Below, one piece after another: positions 28,301 to 37,817 of a stretch of DNA of 64,000 bases; within the stretch, counting starts at the first letter, position 1, and each line of letters starts with the position of its first letter. Source of the stretch: Trichomonas vaginalis G3 (lineage: Eukaryota; Parabasalia; Trichomonadida; Trichomonadidae); assembly GCF_026262505.1 (NCBI RefSeq), contig NC_067206.1, positions 16,326,641 to 16,390,640 on the forward strand, in the 5' to 3' direction. Under the pieces are notes generated by a model, which was given only the letters and a program-made list of their open reading frames with translations, searched no databases and was not told the DNA's origin. The translations under genes were made by a program, and so were the position numbers.

Positions 28301-29815
28301 TTATTGAAATTTAAGTTTGTTGAGTTGGTTTTGGATAGTTATAAGTCTCTCATCAGCATCTTGCTTTTGTAGTGTGTAAAGATCAAGCATTTTGTCTGTA
28401 TGCGCAATTTTTGTTAAGATTAAGTTCTTTTCACGTTTAAGTTCATCTTCTGCTTGAATCAGAGCACTTTCATCATTTTCTATTTCTTCTTCTAGATAGT
28501 TTAGAGAAGCAGTTCTCTGCATAATACTTCTCTCTAATGAGAATAGAGATTTAGCTTCGTTTCGCAATTTGAAGTTTCTGGCTTCTAAATCTTCTTCACT
28601 GATGATTTGCGATTGAAGTTGTTGGATTTCTTTAATTTTTGATGCAATTTTGTTTTTGAGTTCGTCACTGTCGTCTTGTGAAATGGAATTGGCCGTCTCA
28701 AGGAGCTGCGTGTTCTCTGCTTTGGCCTTCTCCAATTTGTCCTTTAATTCTGCGATTTTTGAGAGTGAAAGTGGATCTTTCTTCATGTCTTCGATGCATT
28801 TTTCCATTTCATCGGCTCTTGCGTTTGCTTTTTGGATTTCGAACTTCAATGATTCGAGTTCTGTAACTGTAGGTGCATCTTTTCTATCAGTATTCTGTAA
28901 ATTAGCTTCATTTGACCTTCTTTGAGTATCCATGTCAATTGTAGATTTTCTCAAGTCCTGGATATGCTTAACGATGGCGTCATTTGCATTAACCTTTTCT
29001 TGTAATGCTGCTTCTGACTGTTTTAGTTCTTCTTCTTTGCGATTCAGCTCTTCTTGTAAACGTAATTCGTCAATTAGTGATAATTTGGCATGTTTATTTT
29101 GATCTTCAATCCTCTGCTTTTCTTTCTTCTTCGATTCTATCCATTTCAGTGCATTTTTGTATTTTTTCTGTGTAAACCTTAATTGACGATCTAATTCAGA
29201 TTTTCTAGCAGACAACACTTGTAATTCTTCTTCATTGCTTTTTGCCTTAGTTTCCAAATCTGTAATGGCTGATTCATGTGGAATTACTTCATCTTTTATG
29301 CGATTTAATAATTGATGAAACTGTTCAACAACATATTGGCGTCCTTTTATGTCCTTTTCGGCTTTTGTTGAATCTTCAGGTGATTGTTGATCGGCATTCG
29401 ATTGTTGAGAATTATTTTGAGCATCATCTAGTTCTTTCTGAGAATATAAGAATTGTTGATGTATGTCATTGTATAGTTGATGGATGTAATCATCATTTTT
29501 GTTAATATTTTCCATATCTGCTTGTGTAACGTTCTTTTTTGAAATAGCAAATGCTTCAACAGATGAGTTATTATAGCATGCAAGTACTCTATTACGCTCA
29601 GATTCGAAGATTTCTACATTTTTAAGGTGACGTTGCTTGGCGATTTCGAGTTTTTTCCGATGCATTGCTAAATCAAGTTCTCTTTGCTTGAGTTTTTCAA
29701 TGAAATACGCATCTCGCTGAATATGTTTTGCATTAGTTGTCGACGTTGATGTAATTGAGCGTGAAACTTGGCTCTTCGTTGATTTTGTCGAAGAACGAGA
29801 AGAGCGCAAGCTCAT
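28301..29815 (-). CDS. Long coiled-coil protein, unknown function
   Basis: 504 residues. A Ser/Thr-rich basic head (MSLRSSRSSTKSTKSQVSRS) is followed by almost continuous coiled coil (about residues 35-85, 155-300, 315-500) with a polar break near 135-155. The head-plus-rod plan resembles cytoskeletal filament or linker proteins. No family was recognised. It lies head-on behind delta-tubulin in the same orientation. The ATG at 29815 is the first in frame. Confidence 0.8.
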   Translation of the reverse strand: MSLRSSRSSTKSTKSQVSRSITSTSTTNAKHIQRDAYFIEKLKQRELDLAMHRKKLEIAKQRHLKNVEIFESERNRVLACYNNSSVEAFAISKKNVTQADMENINKNDDYIHQLYNDIHQQFLYSQKELDDAQNNSQQSNADQQSPEDSTKAEKDIKGRQYVVEQFHQLLNRIKDEVIPHESAITDLETKAKSNEEELQVLSARKSELDRQLRFTQKKYKNALKWIESKKKEKQRIEDQNKHAKLSLIDELRLQEELNRKEEELKQSEAALQEKVNANDAIVKHIQDLRKSTIDMDTQRRSNEANLQNTDRKDAPTVTELESLKFEIQKANARADEMEKCIEDMKKDPLSLSKIAELKDKLEKAKAENTQLLETANSISQDDSDELKNKIASKIKEIQQLQSQIISEEDLEARNFKLRNEAKSLFSLERSIMQRTASLNYLEEEIENDESALIQAEDELKREKNLILTKIAHTDKMLDLYTLQKQDADERLITIQNQLNKLKFQ

Positions 29816-29870
29816 GAATTGAAAAATTTTTGATAATTTATAAAATGTTAATTATAGATAATATTTATAT

Positions 29871-31076
29871 TTATTCAATTGCATCATTAGAAATAAGGAA
29901 TCTTCTAACATCTCTACTATTGTATTCATATGCCAAATAAAGGGGTGTATAGCCATTATCGTCCTTTTCATTGATTTCTGCACCGTGGGCAAGAAGGAAT
30001 TCGGCGGTTTCTTTTCGATTAAACATTGCAGCATAATGGAGAGCAGTTTTTCCTCTTTCATCTTTAGAGTTGATATCAATTCCATGGGATAAGAGGATCT
30101 CTATTATTTGCTCACGACCGTTTGCTGCTGCAGAGTGAATAACACTTCTTCCATAAGAGTCTTTTGCATTGAAATCTATTCCATGGGTGATCAAGTATTC
30201 ATATGGTAAATAAATATCATAGTAGGTTGCTTCAACAATGCATTTTTGAATATCATTTCCTTGATCAAAATAAACAAATAGTGCTTGGATATTATGATAT
30301 AAACAGCATTTTTCCATATCGATTTTCATTCCATATTCAGTCATCAGGAAGGAAACAAAGTCAATATTATGAGAAATAATTGCATTCTTCATGCATTCCT
30401 TATCAGGCTTTATGTATTTCAAACATACACTCATGATATCAGGATTGCCGCTTAAAAATGAAAGCTGAGCACATTTACGAGTAATTGGAGTGCAGTATGT
30501 TGTTAATATGAATTTGAAACATTTTACGGCTCCATGATAACATCACATCTCAAGGATTGAAATCGGAGAAATTGGATAAAAATCGGAATCAATCTCTTTG
30601 TTGATATCAAGTCCATTTCTTTCAGATATCACAACAAATGACTCAATGTCATCAAACATAATTGCTCTATATATTGAATCTTCGTCATGAACATCCAATG
30701 AATATTTTCGAGAATCATATTTTTCAAAATATTGAATTGTGTCTTTGTTTAATACATTCCCGTATTTTCTATAATAAAAATACTGGAAAAATGCTGATTT
30801 ATAGTTCAATTCTACAGATTTATTATCTTCAATAATCTTTAAGAATAAGATCCAATATGACTTGAAATAACGATTATTGTATTTGGACGCAACCGATAGA
30901 ATTTCAATTATCTGAGATGATAACAGTATTTTTGTTTCAATCAAATTCTTTTTGATAACATTGTAAATATTGTTAATTTCATCTTCATTGTATGTGCGTA
31001 GTTTGTATAATGCATCAACTGAATCAATATAATCTTTGCTTAGCTTCATTAGCTCATAATAATTGATTTCATTCAT
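29871..31076 (-). pseudogene. Ankyrin DUF3447 gene with one in-frame TGA
   Basis: A host gene of about 400 codons in a single frame. The head (YYELMKLSKDYIDSVDALYKL), the middle and three to four C-terminal ankyrin repeats (GRSVIHSAAANGREQIIEIL, GKTALHYAAMFNRKETAEFL) are those of the family. One TGA at 30543-30545 lies where relatives have a cysteine (SLLKLCCYHGAVKCFKLL at 4405 against SILEM-stop-CYHGAVKCFKFIL here). The frame is otherwise open on both sides. It is therefore a very young pseudogene, a polymorphic allele or a sequence error. Confidence 0.85.
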
Positions 31077-31166
31077 TTAATCTTGGAATAATTTTCCGAC
31101 ATTAGGGGTGTGAATCACATCAAAATTTTCCGGATGAAACCTTGATTATAGATATAATTTAAAGGA

Positions 31167-31214
31167 GGAACCGGAAAGTGTTTCCACTTTTTGAGAGGAA
31201 CACTTTCTGTTCTT
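31167..31214. repeat. Imperfect hairpin
   Basis: Arm GGAACCGGAAAGTGTTTCC (31167-31185) faces AGGAACACTTTCTGTTCTT (31196-31214) across a 10-base loop with a few mismatches. It lies 90 bases upstream of the ankyrin pseudogene and resembles a small-RNA precursor in size. Confidence 0.5.
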
Positions 31215-32100
31215 TATTTATTTCGAAATCTATTTGAGATTTAGATCTGGCATTATGAACATAGAATATGTATAATATTTAAAATGAAATATATGAATTA
31301 GGAGGAAATTTGGATTTTTTCAAATGATATAATTACTATATTTATAGTAAATATTGAGTTTTTGATGGAAATGAACGGTAAGATGGTTGTGCATGATGAG
31401 ATCAATAATATTATATTGTTAGTATGTAATTTAAACAATATTTTATAATTTACATTTTATATTATAGTTAGATAATGAAATTAACATTGTTAGTACAATT
31501 GATTCAATAGCTAGTAAAAATGTATATAATAAATCAAGTATGAATTCGGATTTTTCATGAAGGAATTAGAAAGATGAGATTTTTCTTTATTGAAATTTAA
31601 TAAATAGAAAGTATATTGATGGTGAAACACATCCATAAATATGGGGAAAGCAAATATTAGCAAGATTTCGTAAAATGTTTAGGAGAATGTTGAAAAAGGA
31701 GAAATTTTATTTTGAAAAAAATTGATAAAAAATAGAAAATAAAAAATTGAAAAAATAGATAGTATATTAATAGATAAATGCAATTATTAAAAAAACAAAT
31801 TTGAATTTTGATATGGGAATAAAATTATTCTCACAAATTGTAAAGATTTGAGAGCGTTTTGAAAAAAATCGAAATTATCAAAATGGATAAATTATGAAAA
31901 GATTAATTGTGCATTTGAGTTAAATAAAAATATATTTGTAATTGAGATAATATAGGCTAATTCAAAATTTGCTTTGAAAATGCATTTGAATAGAAGAAAG
32001 AAAAATAATGTTTAAAGAAAAATAATATATAAGGCTGAATATAAAACAATAATTTGAATTCAAATTTACAATAAAAGTATTGTTTTTAAAATCAAAATTG
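31215..32100. other. Very AT-rich spacer
   Basis: No gene, RNA or ordered repeat recognised. Confidence 0.5.
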
Positions 32101-32835
32101 AATAATTTGATTTATTTATTAAAATATATTTGATTTATCTTGTTTTTTAAAAATTACACCTTCTCTCAATTTTTTATTATCCTTTCAAAATTGCCGATCA
32201 TTTCTTAAAAAAATTTTGGATGAATTAATAATTTGATTTGTTTATTAAAATGTATTTGATTTATCTTATTTTTTTAAAAAAATTACACCTACTCTCAATT
32301 TTTATTATCCTTTCAAAATTGCCGATCATTTCTTAAAAAAAATTTGGATGAATTAATAATTTGATTTGTTTATTAAAATATATTTGATTTATCTTCTTTT
32401 TTAAAAAATTACACCTACTCTCAATTTTTATTATCCTTTCAAAATTGACGATCATTTCTTAAAAAAATTTTGGATGAATTAATAATTTGATTTGTTTATT
32501 AAAATATATTTGATTTATCTTGTTTTTTAAAAATTACACTTCTCTCAATTTTTTATTATCCTTTCAAAATTGCCGATCATTTCTTAAAAAAATTTTGGAT
32601 GAATTAATAATTTGATTTGTTTATTAAAATGTATTTGATTTATCTTATTTTTTTAAAAAATTACACCTACTCTCAATTTTTATTATCCTTTCAAAATTGC
32701 CGATCATTTCTTAAAAAAATTTGGATGAATTAATAATTTGATTTGTTTATTAAAATATATTTGATTTATCTTCTTTTTTTAAAAAATTACACCTTCTCTC
32801 AATTTTTTATTATCCTTTCAAAATTGACGATCAAT
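32101..32835. repeat. 126-bp tandem repeat, about 5.8 copies
   Basis: Units begin near 32109, 32235, 32363, 32489, 32614 and 32740 with GATTTGTTTATTAAAAT and contain CTCTCAATTTTT, CCTTTCAAAATTGCCGATCA and GGATGAATTAATAATT. Copies differ by small changes and alternate in small details (every second or third copy is most alike), as in a higher-order repeat. The last copy runs straight into the 3' end of the MULE transposase. Confidence 0.9.
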
Positions 32836-32857
32836 TCCTCAAAATTTGAAATCAACA

Positions 32858-33287
32858 TTATTTATTATATTCAAATTTTGAAGGCATTCTCTTTCTCGTT
32901 TGTTTATCTCTTCTTATTCTTTCAGGGATCTCTAAACTATCTATAGCTGGCAAGTTTTTATAACTTGCCGTCATTTTTGCCAGTTCTTCAATTTTTTCAT
33001 CTGATATTTTCGCTGTATAACAATTATTTAAATATTGGTCTACGTTAATTCTTAATTCAGGTTTTTGATTGTTAAGTGCTTCAATATGAGAACAAACGGT
33101 TCCGAAACGCTTTGTTTCATTGCAACTGCAAAATCCTTTACCATTGAAGATAAGGATTTTTTCTTCAAAGCCAAGCCTATCAATAACTTTAAATAAGTCT
33201 TTGATTTCGCTGTAGTGAACATTATATGAGAACGATTTTTTAATTACAAAATCGATAATTTCTTTTGATTGACCACAGTTTTTCAAT
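32858..33287 (-). pseudogene. MULE transposase, C-terminal part with SWIM finger
   Basis: 142 residues ending in an Arg/Lys tail. GFCSCNETKRFGTVCSHIEAL is a SWIM zinc finger (C-x-C...C-x-H), found C-terminal to the catalytic domain in Mutator-like transposases. The upstream, catalytic part of the same gene lies at 55699-56860 on the same strand; Mav1 sits between. Across the 6-bp target duplication the two parts meet in the same frame (...VEAL on one side, KNCGQSKE on the other), so this reading frame was open at that point when Mav1 inserted. Confidence 0.85.
33282..33287. repeat. Target site duplication of Mav1, left (TTCAAT)
   Basis: TTCAAT directly before the Mav1 left end; the same six bases follow the right end at 55699-55704. 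Six bases is the normal Maverick/Polinton duplication length. Confidence 0.9.
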
Positions 33288-33469
33288 AGTTAGTAAACAT
33301 ATCAAGGGTACGGAGGCACTGCGCGCCTCCTTACCCATTATATGTGAATTTGACACTTTACGAAACCGTTAACGTATATTTTACAACACAAACGACAACA
33401 CTAACTTAACCTTAAATATTTACAAACCGCCACCCACTTCACCTCACTACTGTAAAAAAATAAACGTTC

Positions 33470-33790
33470 TCACTTACAAAAGTATTGCAACTCCTCCCAT
33501 TGCTGTGCTTCACACAACAGTTCATATTCTTCTGACTCACTTTCTTCTTCATATAGGTCAAAATCACTGTCAAAATAAATGTTAGTAAGTTTTGACAAAG
33601 CTAATGAAACACGCTTACCGTTTGTATCGTATGCTTGTATAAACTTTCCATTATGCTTGTAGTCATAAACGCTCAAACTAACTTTACCTTTTCTCCCTCG
33701 TATCTGATAGAATGTATTTTCACGAGGAACGAAGAACAAATTCTTGAACTCATGACCGTTGTAGTTTGTTATCTCAATAGTTTTCGTCAT
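33470..33790 (-). CDS. Small TIR-encoded protein, left copy
   Basis: 106 residues, transcribed outward toward the element end. Identical to the right-TIR copy at 55192. MTKTIEITNYNGHEFKNLFF opens a beta-rich small domain (GRKGKVSLSVYDYKHNGKFIQAYD), followed by an acidic stretch (DLYEEESESEEYE) and a short C-terminal tail. Not recognised. Mav2 has a diverged 94-residue relative at the same place. Its location by the terminus and beside the palindromic element suggests a regulator or end-binding protein; that is inference. Confidence 0.75.
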   Translation of the reverse strand: MTKTIEITNYNGHEFKNLFFVPRENTFYQIRGRKGKVSLSVYDYKHNGKFIQAYDTNGKRVSLALSKLTNIYFDSDFDLYEEESESEEYELLCEAQQWEELQYFCK

Positions 33791-33892
33791 TTATATAAAA
33801 TTAAAATAAAAAATAAAATAAAAAAATAAACTTAAAAATAAATAATATCACCACCCTCACACGTATGAAAACATAGCACAAAAATAAACTTA

Positions 33893-33939
33893 GGGTAGAA
33901 GGTTAGATCTAACCCGATTTCTAACCTCTTTTCTACCCT
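33893..33939. promoter_or_regulatory. Palindromic multi-half-site element 1
   Basis: GGGTAGA, then the perfect palindrome GGTTAGATCTAACC (33901-33914), then TCTAACC and TCTACCC: four copies of the half-site GG(T/G)TAGA in inverted and direct order. It lies 100 bases upstream of the outward TIR gene and just past the end of the gene at 33947. It looks like an operator array or a structured terminator. Confidence 0.75.
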
Positions 33940-33946
33940 GTTGAAT

Positions 33947-34474
33947 TCATTGCTTTATAACTCTCTTCCTTGGTTTCTTTTTAGTTGCTTTCTTCACGTC
34001 TGTCTCCAACTTGACTGTCTTTCTTCTTCGGCCGTAATGATACCAGTTACTTCCACCAGTCAATGGGTCAAATGGTCTTTCGTAAGGGTTTCCATACATT
34101 CCATAGGGACCATACGGAAGAACTACTAGTGGAGAAGAAACATTTTCTTTAGTTCCATCGACTCTATTTAAATGCATTGTTTCACCTTTCATCTGGTCAT
34201 TAAAGTCTTTTGCGTGTTTTGCAAACTCATCGTCCTTTCCTAAAGCATTTTCTGACTCAGTCGCAACCAAATTGGATGCTTTATTTATGAGCCCTATTTT
34301 ATTTAATCTTAACTTCTTTGCAACCCAGCCTCCAATCTTTCCTTTATTTGCATCTAATGTCTTCGAAACCCTTCCTCCACTCATTTTATTTACTGCGTCA
34401 TAAGCTCCAAGTGCTTTTGCTCCAAATGCTAATGCTTTTGTTCCCATTACGCCTAAAGCTGCCCAAGCGACCAT
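33947..34474 (-). CDS. Small basic Mav1 protein, possible minor core/capsid protein
   Basis: 175 residues. The N-terminus is an Ala/Gly-rich amphipathic or hydrophobic helix (WAALGVMGTKALAFGAKALGAY). A Gly/Tyr/Pro-rich middle (PYGPYGMYGNPYERPFDP) and a very basic tail (KKATKKKPRKRVIKQ) follow. This plan resembles small adenovirus-type core or membrane-lytic proteins, but only by composition. It starts directly after the stop of the next gene upstream, so it is probably expressed with it. The end lies within the TIR. Confidence 0.65.
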   Translation of the reverse strand: MVAWAALGVMGTKALAFGAKALGAYDAVNKMSGGRVSKTLDANKGKIGGWVAKKLRLNKIGLINKASNLVATESENALGKDDEFAKHAKDFNDQMKGETMHLNRVDGTKENVSSPLVVLPYGPYGMYGNPYERPFDPLTGGSNWYHYGRRRKTVKLETDVKKATKKKPRKRVIKQ

Positions 34475-34699
34475 TTACACCATATTAAAATCATCTCTCT
34501 TCAATATTATCTCATAAAAGTTCTCGTTACTGGAGAAAGTCAATGAAACATAAACATTCTCACGGGCTTCGCCCTCACCGCTTTGCGGTCTATCTAACTT
34601 CTTTCTTATCTCATCTATTCGCTTCAAAATGTCTGAACAATTGCTAACATCTTCTACAACAGTTATTTCATCATGAATGACCTTCAAGAACAAACTCAT
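34475..34699 (-). CDS. Small Mav1 protein containing an in-frame palindrome
   Basis: 74 residues, unknown function. It is packed without gap between the genes at 33947 and 34700. The segment RPQSGEGEAREN is encoded by the GC-rich double hairpin at 34563-34588, which recurs in frame in the fibre and polymerase genes. Confidence 0.6.
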   Translation of the reverse strand: MSLFLKVIHDEITVVEDVSNCSDILKRIDEIRKKLDRPQSGEGEARENVYVSLTFSSNENFYEIILKRDDFNMV

Positions 34700-35581
34700 T
34701 TAATATGCTATTAAAATCATCTCAATAATGAGTCCATCCTTTCCATCTTTAGGTAGCACAACATCTTTCATTGAAGAAGGTTCGACAAGTCTTATGTTAA
34801 ACTTACTGACAAAGTTTGTTATACTATAATGCTTCGGCGGCGAATACATATAGTTTGAAAGACATAATATAGATTCTTCAGCAAATTCACTTATACTGGA
34901 TTTTATAACAATGTTCTCACGAGACCAAATGCCACCAATTGACAATCTTGTAAGCAATCCTGCTGAACCTTCTACTGTAAACGTCGATGGTAACATTCCA
35001 CGAAGGTCATCTATTGACATCTTTGAGTCACTGAATTTAAATATTTTCTTAAAGCAATCGTCATTATCTAACCATGCAATAGCTTTGAAGTTTTCATTCG
35101 AATATACATCTGCTTCATTAAATGTAAAACCTGACTTCTTTGCAGAGACGACTTTAAAATCTATTGAGTTTGTTTCAAAATTATATGCTATGGTAACTTC
35201 TGAAGGTAATGGATGTCCTTCCGCAGTAAGTTGTTCTCTCACTACCGTTTGAAGCTTTGTGTTAAAAACTTTCATGTCATCTCCTGTATCTAAGTTCACA
35301 TACACAGCAACAGGAAAACTATCTTGCTTCTTTGTTTCATCATTATACCTCAAAACATTAAAGTTCTTCAATAATATTGTTCTTCCTGCTGGAATACTTC
35401 TAACTTGTCTTATTTCAATAGCTTTCTCACCTCCTACATACTCTACCCAGTGTCTTGGATATTCATAAGTATACTGACTTTCTTGAATTTTGGTAGGTTT
35501 CATCATAACGTGTTCATAGTATATCTTTATACTCTTGTCAGTTAGACTCGGTGCTATGTTCTGAATATTTCTGACTTGCAT
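34700..35581 (-). CDS. Mav1 capsid-associated protein candidate
   Basis: 294 residues from the ATG at 35581 (MQVRNIQNIAPSLTDKSIKI); the upstream in-frame ATGs would overlap the divergent ATPase gene. Beta-rich throughout, with no membrane segment and a hydrophobic C-terminal strand (DGLIIEMILIAY) typical of jelly-roll ends. It may be a minor capsid or penton-like protein. No search was possible. It shares a 16-bp divergent start region with the ATPase. Confidence 0.6.
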   Translation of the reverse strand: MQVRNIQNIAPSLTDKSIKIYYEHVMMKPTKIQESQYTYEYPRHWVEYVGGEKAIEIRQVRSIPAGRTILLKNFNVLRYNDETKKQDSFPVAVYVNLDTGDDMKVFNTKLQTVVREQLTAEGHPLPSEVTIAYNFETNSIDFKVVSAKKSGFTFNEADVYSNENFKAIAWLDNDDCFKKIFKFSDSKMSIDDLRGMLPSTFTVEGSAGLLTRLSIGGIWSRENIVIKSSISEFAEESILCLSNYMYSPPKHYSITNFVSKFNIRLVEPSSMKDVVLPKDGKDGLIIEMILIAY

Positions 35582-35597
35582 TTTTAATGGAGATAAA

Positions 35598-36485
35598 ATG
35601 AAGCATTTAATACATGACGTAGATGAAGACATGAATGAAACCACAGATAAACTTAACTCTTCTCTCATTCTTCCTTTCAGTAAGGACTATGAGTTCTGTT
35701 CAAATGATGTTTATTTCTATTGTGGAAAGATGGGGTCAGGAAAGACATTTAACCTCATTCGTCATATACTCATAACAGAGCGTTTAGAAAACGACTCTTA
35801 CTATGACCAAATCATTATATCAGCAACTTCAGACTCTATGGACTCAACAGCGAAAACATTTATGTCAAAAGTTCAAGCCTCTGTCGTTAAAGTTCCAGAT
35901 AGCGAACTCATTGAATTTCTTCAACGTTACATTCGACGTAAGAGGAAATATTATGCTATCGTAGAGTTCATACAGTCAGGAATGCAAAAGACTTCTGAGG
36001 AGATGGAAAGAATTATTGACAAACACCACTTACGTCAGTACTCAGGAGTTTACGATATGAAACGACTGACAAACTACATTCTATCAAAACTTTCAAAATA
36101 CCCCTTCAAAAAATATCCTTCAAACACTCTGCTCGTTTGCGACGACTTCGCCGGAAAAGGTTTAGTTTCAAAGCCTGACTCACCATTAGCTAACATCATA
36201 ACTAAAGTCAGACATTACCATTTAACTGTAGCAATACTTATGCAAACATGGAGGTTTTTAGCTTTAAACATAAAACGTCTCATAACTGACTTCGTTATCT
36301 TTCAAGGTTTCTCACGCTATGATATTGAACTCATTTGGAAACAGTCAGGTATAACATTACCTTTTGAAGAAATTTGGGAAGCATATAAGTCTCTCATCTC
36401 TCCTCGTTCATACCTTGAGATTCATATCATGACTAATACCATTAAAGTCAAAAATATTCCATGGGAACGACCAACATTATTTTAA
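35598..36485 (+). CDS. Polinton packaging ATPase (FtsK/HerA, A32-like)
   Basis: 295 residues. Walker A GKMGSGKT in VYFYCGKMGSGKTFNLIRHI (about residues 45-60); Walker B LLVCDDFAG (about 182-190); then an arginine-rich sensor region (ITKVRHYHLTVAILMQTWRF). This is the conserved Polinton genome-packaging ATPase, related to poxvirus A32. Divergent from the capsid-associated gene at 35581; its stop overlaps the end of the convergent gene at 36482 by a few bases. Confidence 0.9.
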   Translation: MKHLIHDVDEDMNETTDKLNSSLILPFSKDYEFCSNDVYFYCGKMGSGKTFNLIRHILITERLENDSYYDQIIISATSDSMDSTAKTFMSKVQASVVKVPDSELIEFLQRYIRRKRKYYAIVEFIQSGMQKTSEEMERIIDKHHLRQYSGVYDMKRLTNYILSKLSKYPFKKYPSNTLLVCDDFAGKGLVSKPDSPLANIITKVRHYHLTVAILMQTWRFLALNIKRLITDFVIFQGFSRYDIELIWKQSGITLPFEEIWEAYKSLISPRSYLEIHIMTNTIKVKNIPWERPTLF

Positions 36486-36883
36486 AGCTTAACCTTCAAT
36501 TGACTGATGGTAAACAAATTCCATGCATCTCTGTCGCCATTTCTGTTAATATTTTTGCTGTCATTCATATCATCCACTTCCCCATCCGTTAGCTTTTGAG
36601 GATATGCGTTAGAATAGCTGTTCTTAAATGAAGGCTTTTCACCTTTGAGAGCATAAACTCTATAACTTTCTGCATACTTTATGTTTGAACCTCCTGAGCC
36701 ATCATTGACATAAATTTTTATAGGCTTCCACCCTTTGTTCATGTTCCTGCTTCTTCCCTTAGCTCTTTTGTTCAGTAGTTCTACATCTTTATACACAGCA
36801 CCTGTCTCAGTGAATTCAACAATATTTTCATTCGTTAGCTTTACATTCAAACCCTTGTCGAGTATATTGTTCATTTCATACAT
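36482..36883 (-). CDS. Mav1 protein, unknown
   Basis: About 130 residues from the ATG at 36883 (MYEMNNILDKGLNVKL); longer starts would run into the divergent gene at 36909. Beta-rich with a polar Asn/Asp/Lys-rich C-terminal half (DDMNDSKNINRNGDRDAWNL). Not recognised. Confidence 0.6.
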   Translation of the reverse strand: MYEMNNILDKGLNVKLTNENIVEFTETGAVYKDVELLNKRAKGRSRNMNKGWKPIKIYVNDGSGGSNIKYAESYRVYALKGEKPSFKNSYSNAYPQKLTDGEVDDMNDSKNINRNGDRDAWNLFTISQLKVKL

Positions 36884-36908
36884 ATAAAAGGTTTTTATTC
36901 TATATGAA

Positions 36909-37523
36909 ATGAGAAGCAAATCCATCTTAGCTGGTGCCGTTAATGTTCCAATTGAACCAACATCAAATGTTGACTCACGAACGACAAACAATATTGTCAT
37001 AAAGAACTATAGTTCAGAGTGTTTGAAAGAAAAAGAACCAGAACTTAAGTCGGTGAATTTAAACTCAGCTTCAAACGCTAACGCTACATCAGATGTTAAG
37101 TTAGAGTATCCACCACTGGACCAAATTCTTTCAAGAGAAGCCAACGACAACCCTTACACAAATGTTCAAACAAATCCTTCAGATAACGTAGACCATTACC
37201 TTCTTCAGTTATATCAAACTATCTTACTCAAAGACGATAAGAAGCTTTTGACAAATCTTATAAGCAAGAACCAAATAATTCTAACAAAGGAGGACCTTGA
37301 AAATGTTATATCACGAATAACAGGGAAACAATGTGTCATTGACTATCTCGACCCTGAAATCGAATGCTGTGGTCAAACGCCAATATTCATGAAAATAGGT
37401 AACATCCGCATCATTGAAACACCAGGAACTACAGGAGTTGAGTTTAAGTATAAATATTCAAACGAGTATACAAAACTTTCAACAGAATATAAGCTTTGTT
37501 TGAAATATGTTTTAGTAAATTAA
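36909..37523 (+). CDS. Mav1 protein, unknown
   Basis: 204 residues. A polar, probably disordered N-terminal third is followed by a helical part (HYLLQLYQTILLKDDKKLLTNLISK) and a compact beta-rich C-terminal domain with two adjacent cysteines (EIECCGQTPIF). It cannot be assigned. Its place next to the ATPase is where other Polintons carry capsid or protease genes, but no protease triad is evident. Confidence 0.6.
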   Translation: MRSKSILAGAVNVPIEPTSNVDSRTTNNIVIKNYSSECLKEKEPELKSVNLNSASNANATSDVKLEYPPLDQILSREANDNPYTNVQTNPSDNVDHYLLQLYQTILLKDDKKLLTNLISKNQIILTKEDLENVISRITGKQCVIDYLDPEIECCGQTPIFMKIGNIRIIETPGTTGVEFKYKYSNEYTKLSTEYKLCLKYVLVN

Positions 37524-37532
37524 AACAGTCAG

Positions 37533-37558
37533 GACCTTCGGTCTTGGCGCTTTGCGCC
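37533..37558. repeat. GC-rich double hairpin, intergenic
   Basis: GACC-TTC-GGTC followed by GGCGC-TTT-GCGCC, between the convergent genes at 36909 and 37560. One of a set of such double hairpins in Mav1; here it could act as a two-way terminator. Confidence 0.7.
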
Positions 37559-37559
37559 G

Positions 37560-37817
37560 TCAGTCAAAAAAATTCCAAGTTAACAACTTATAGTATCTGT
37601 CCAAAACTTCTTCAACAGTATCGAACTTATCTTCATAATGCAAACCTAATCTTATTGACTTGGTGCAGTTTTCACTAACACAATATTTTGCTGTTCTCTT
37701 GACTGACATAACTAACTCATTTGTTTCATCAAACAGCAACAACCAAAGTTCATGACCTAATACATAACATTCATACTTTATATTTTTAGCTCTGAGTTCT
37801 CTTGTAAGCTGTTGCAT
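37560..37817 (-). CDS. Small Mav1 protein, unknown
   Basis: 85 residues (MQQLTRELRAKNIKYECYVL...). Compact alpha/beta pattern, not recognised. Its start overlaps the end of the upstream gene (37778) by 40 bases in another frame, so the two are probably co-expressed. Confidence 0.6.
   Translation of the reverse strand: MQQLTRELRAKNIKYECYVLGHELWLLLFDETNELVMSVKRTAKYCVSENCTKSIRLGLHYEDKFDTVEEVLDRYYKLLTWNFFD

Larger units (their letters stand above)
33288..33971 (+). repeat. Mav1 left terminal inverted repeat
   Basis: 684 bp, matching 55011-55698 inverted almost base for base. It contains an outer GC-rich hairpin (GGTACGGAGGC/GCCTCCTTACC, 33306-33336), the small TIR gene, the palindromic element at 33893, and the last codons of the gene at 33947. 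It begins one AGTT unit shorter than the right copy. Confidence 0.92.

Noticed and set aside
33635-33829. 64-codon plus-strand frame in the TIR (also at 55153)
   Set aside because: Antisense to the TIR gene; no independent support.
36909-37523. Adenovirus-like protease of Mav1
   Set aside because: Position would fit, but no convincing His-Asp/Glu-Cys pattern was found in this or neighbouring frames.
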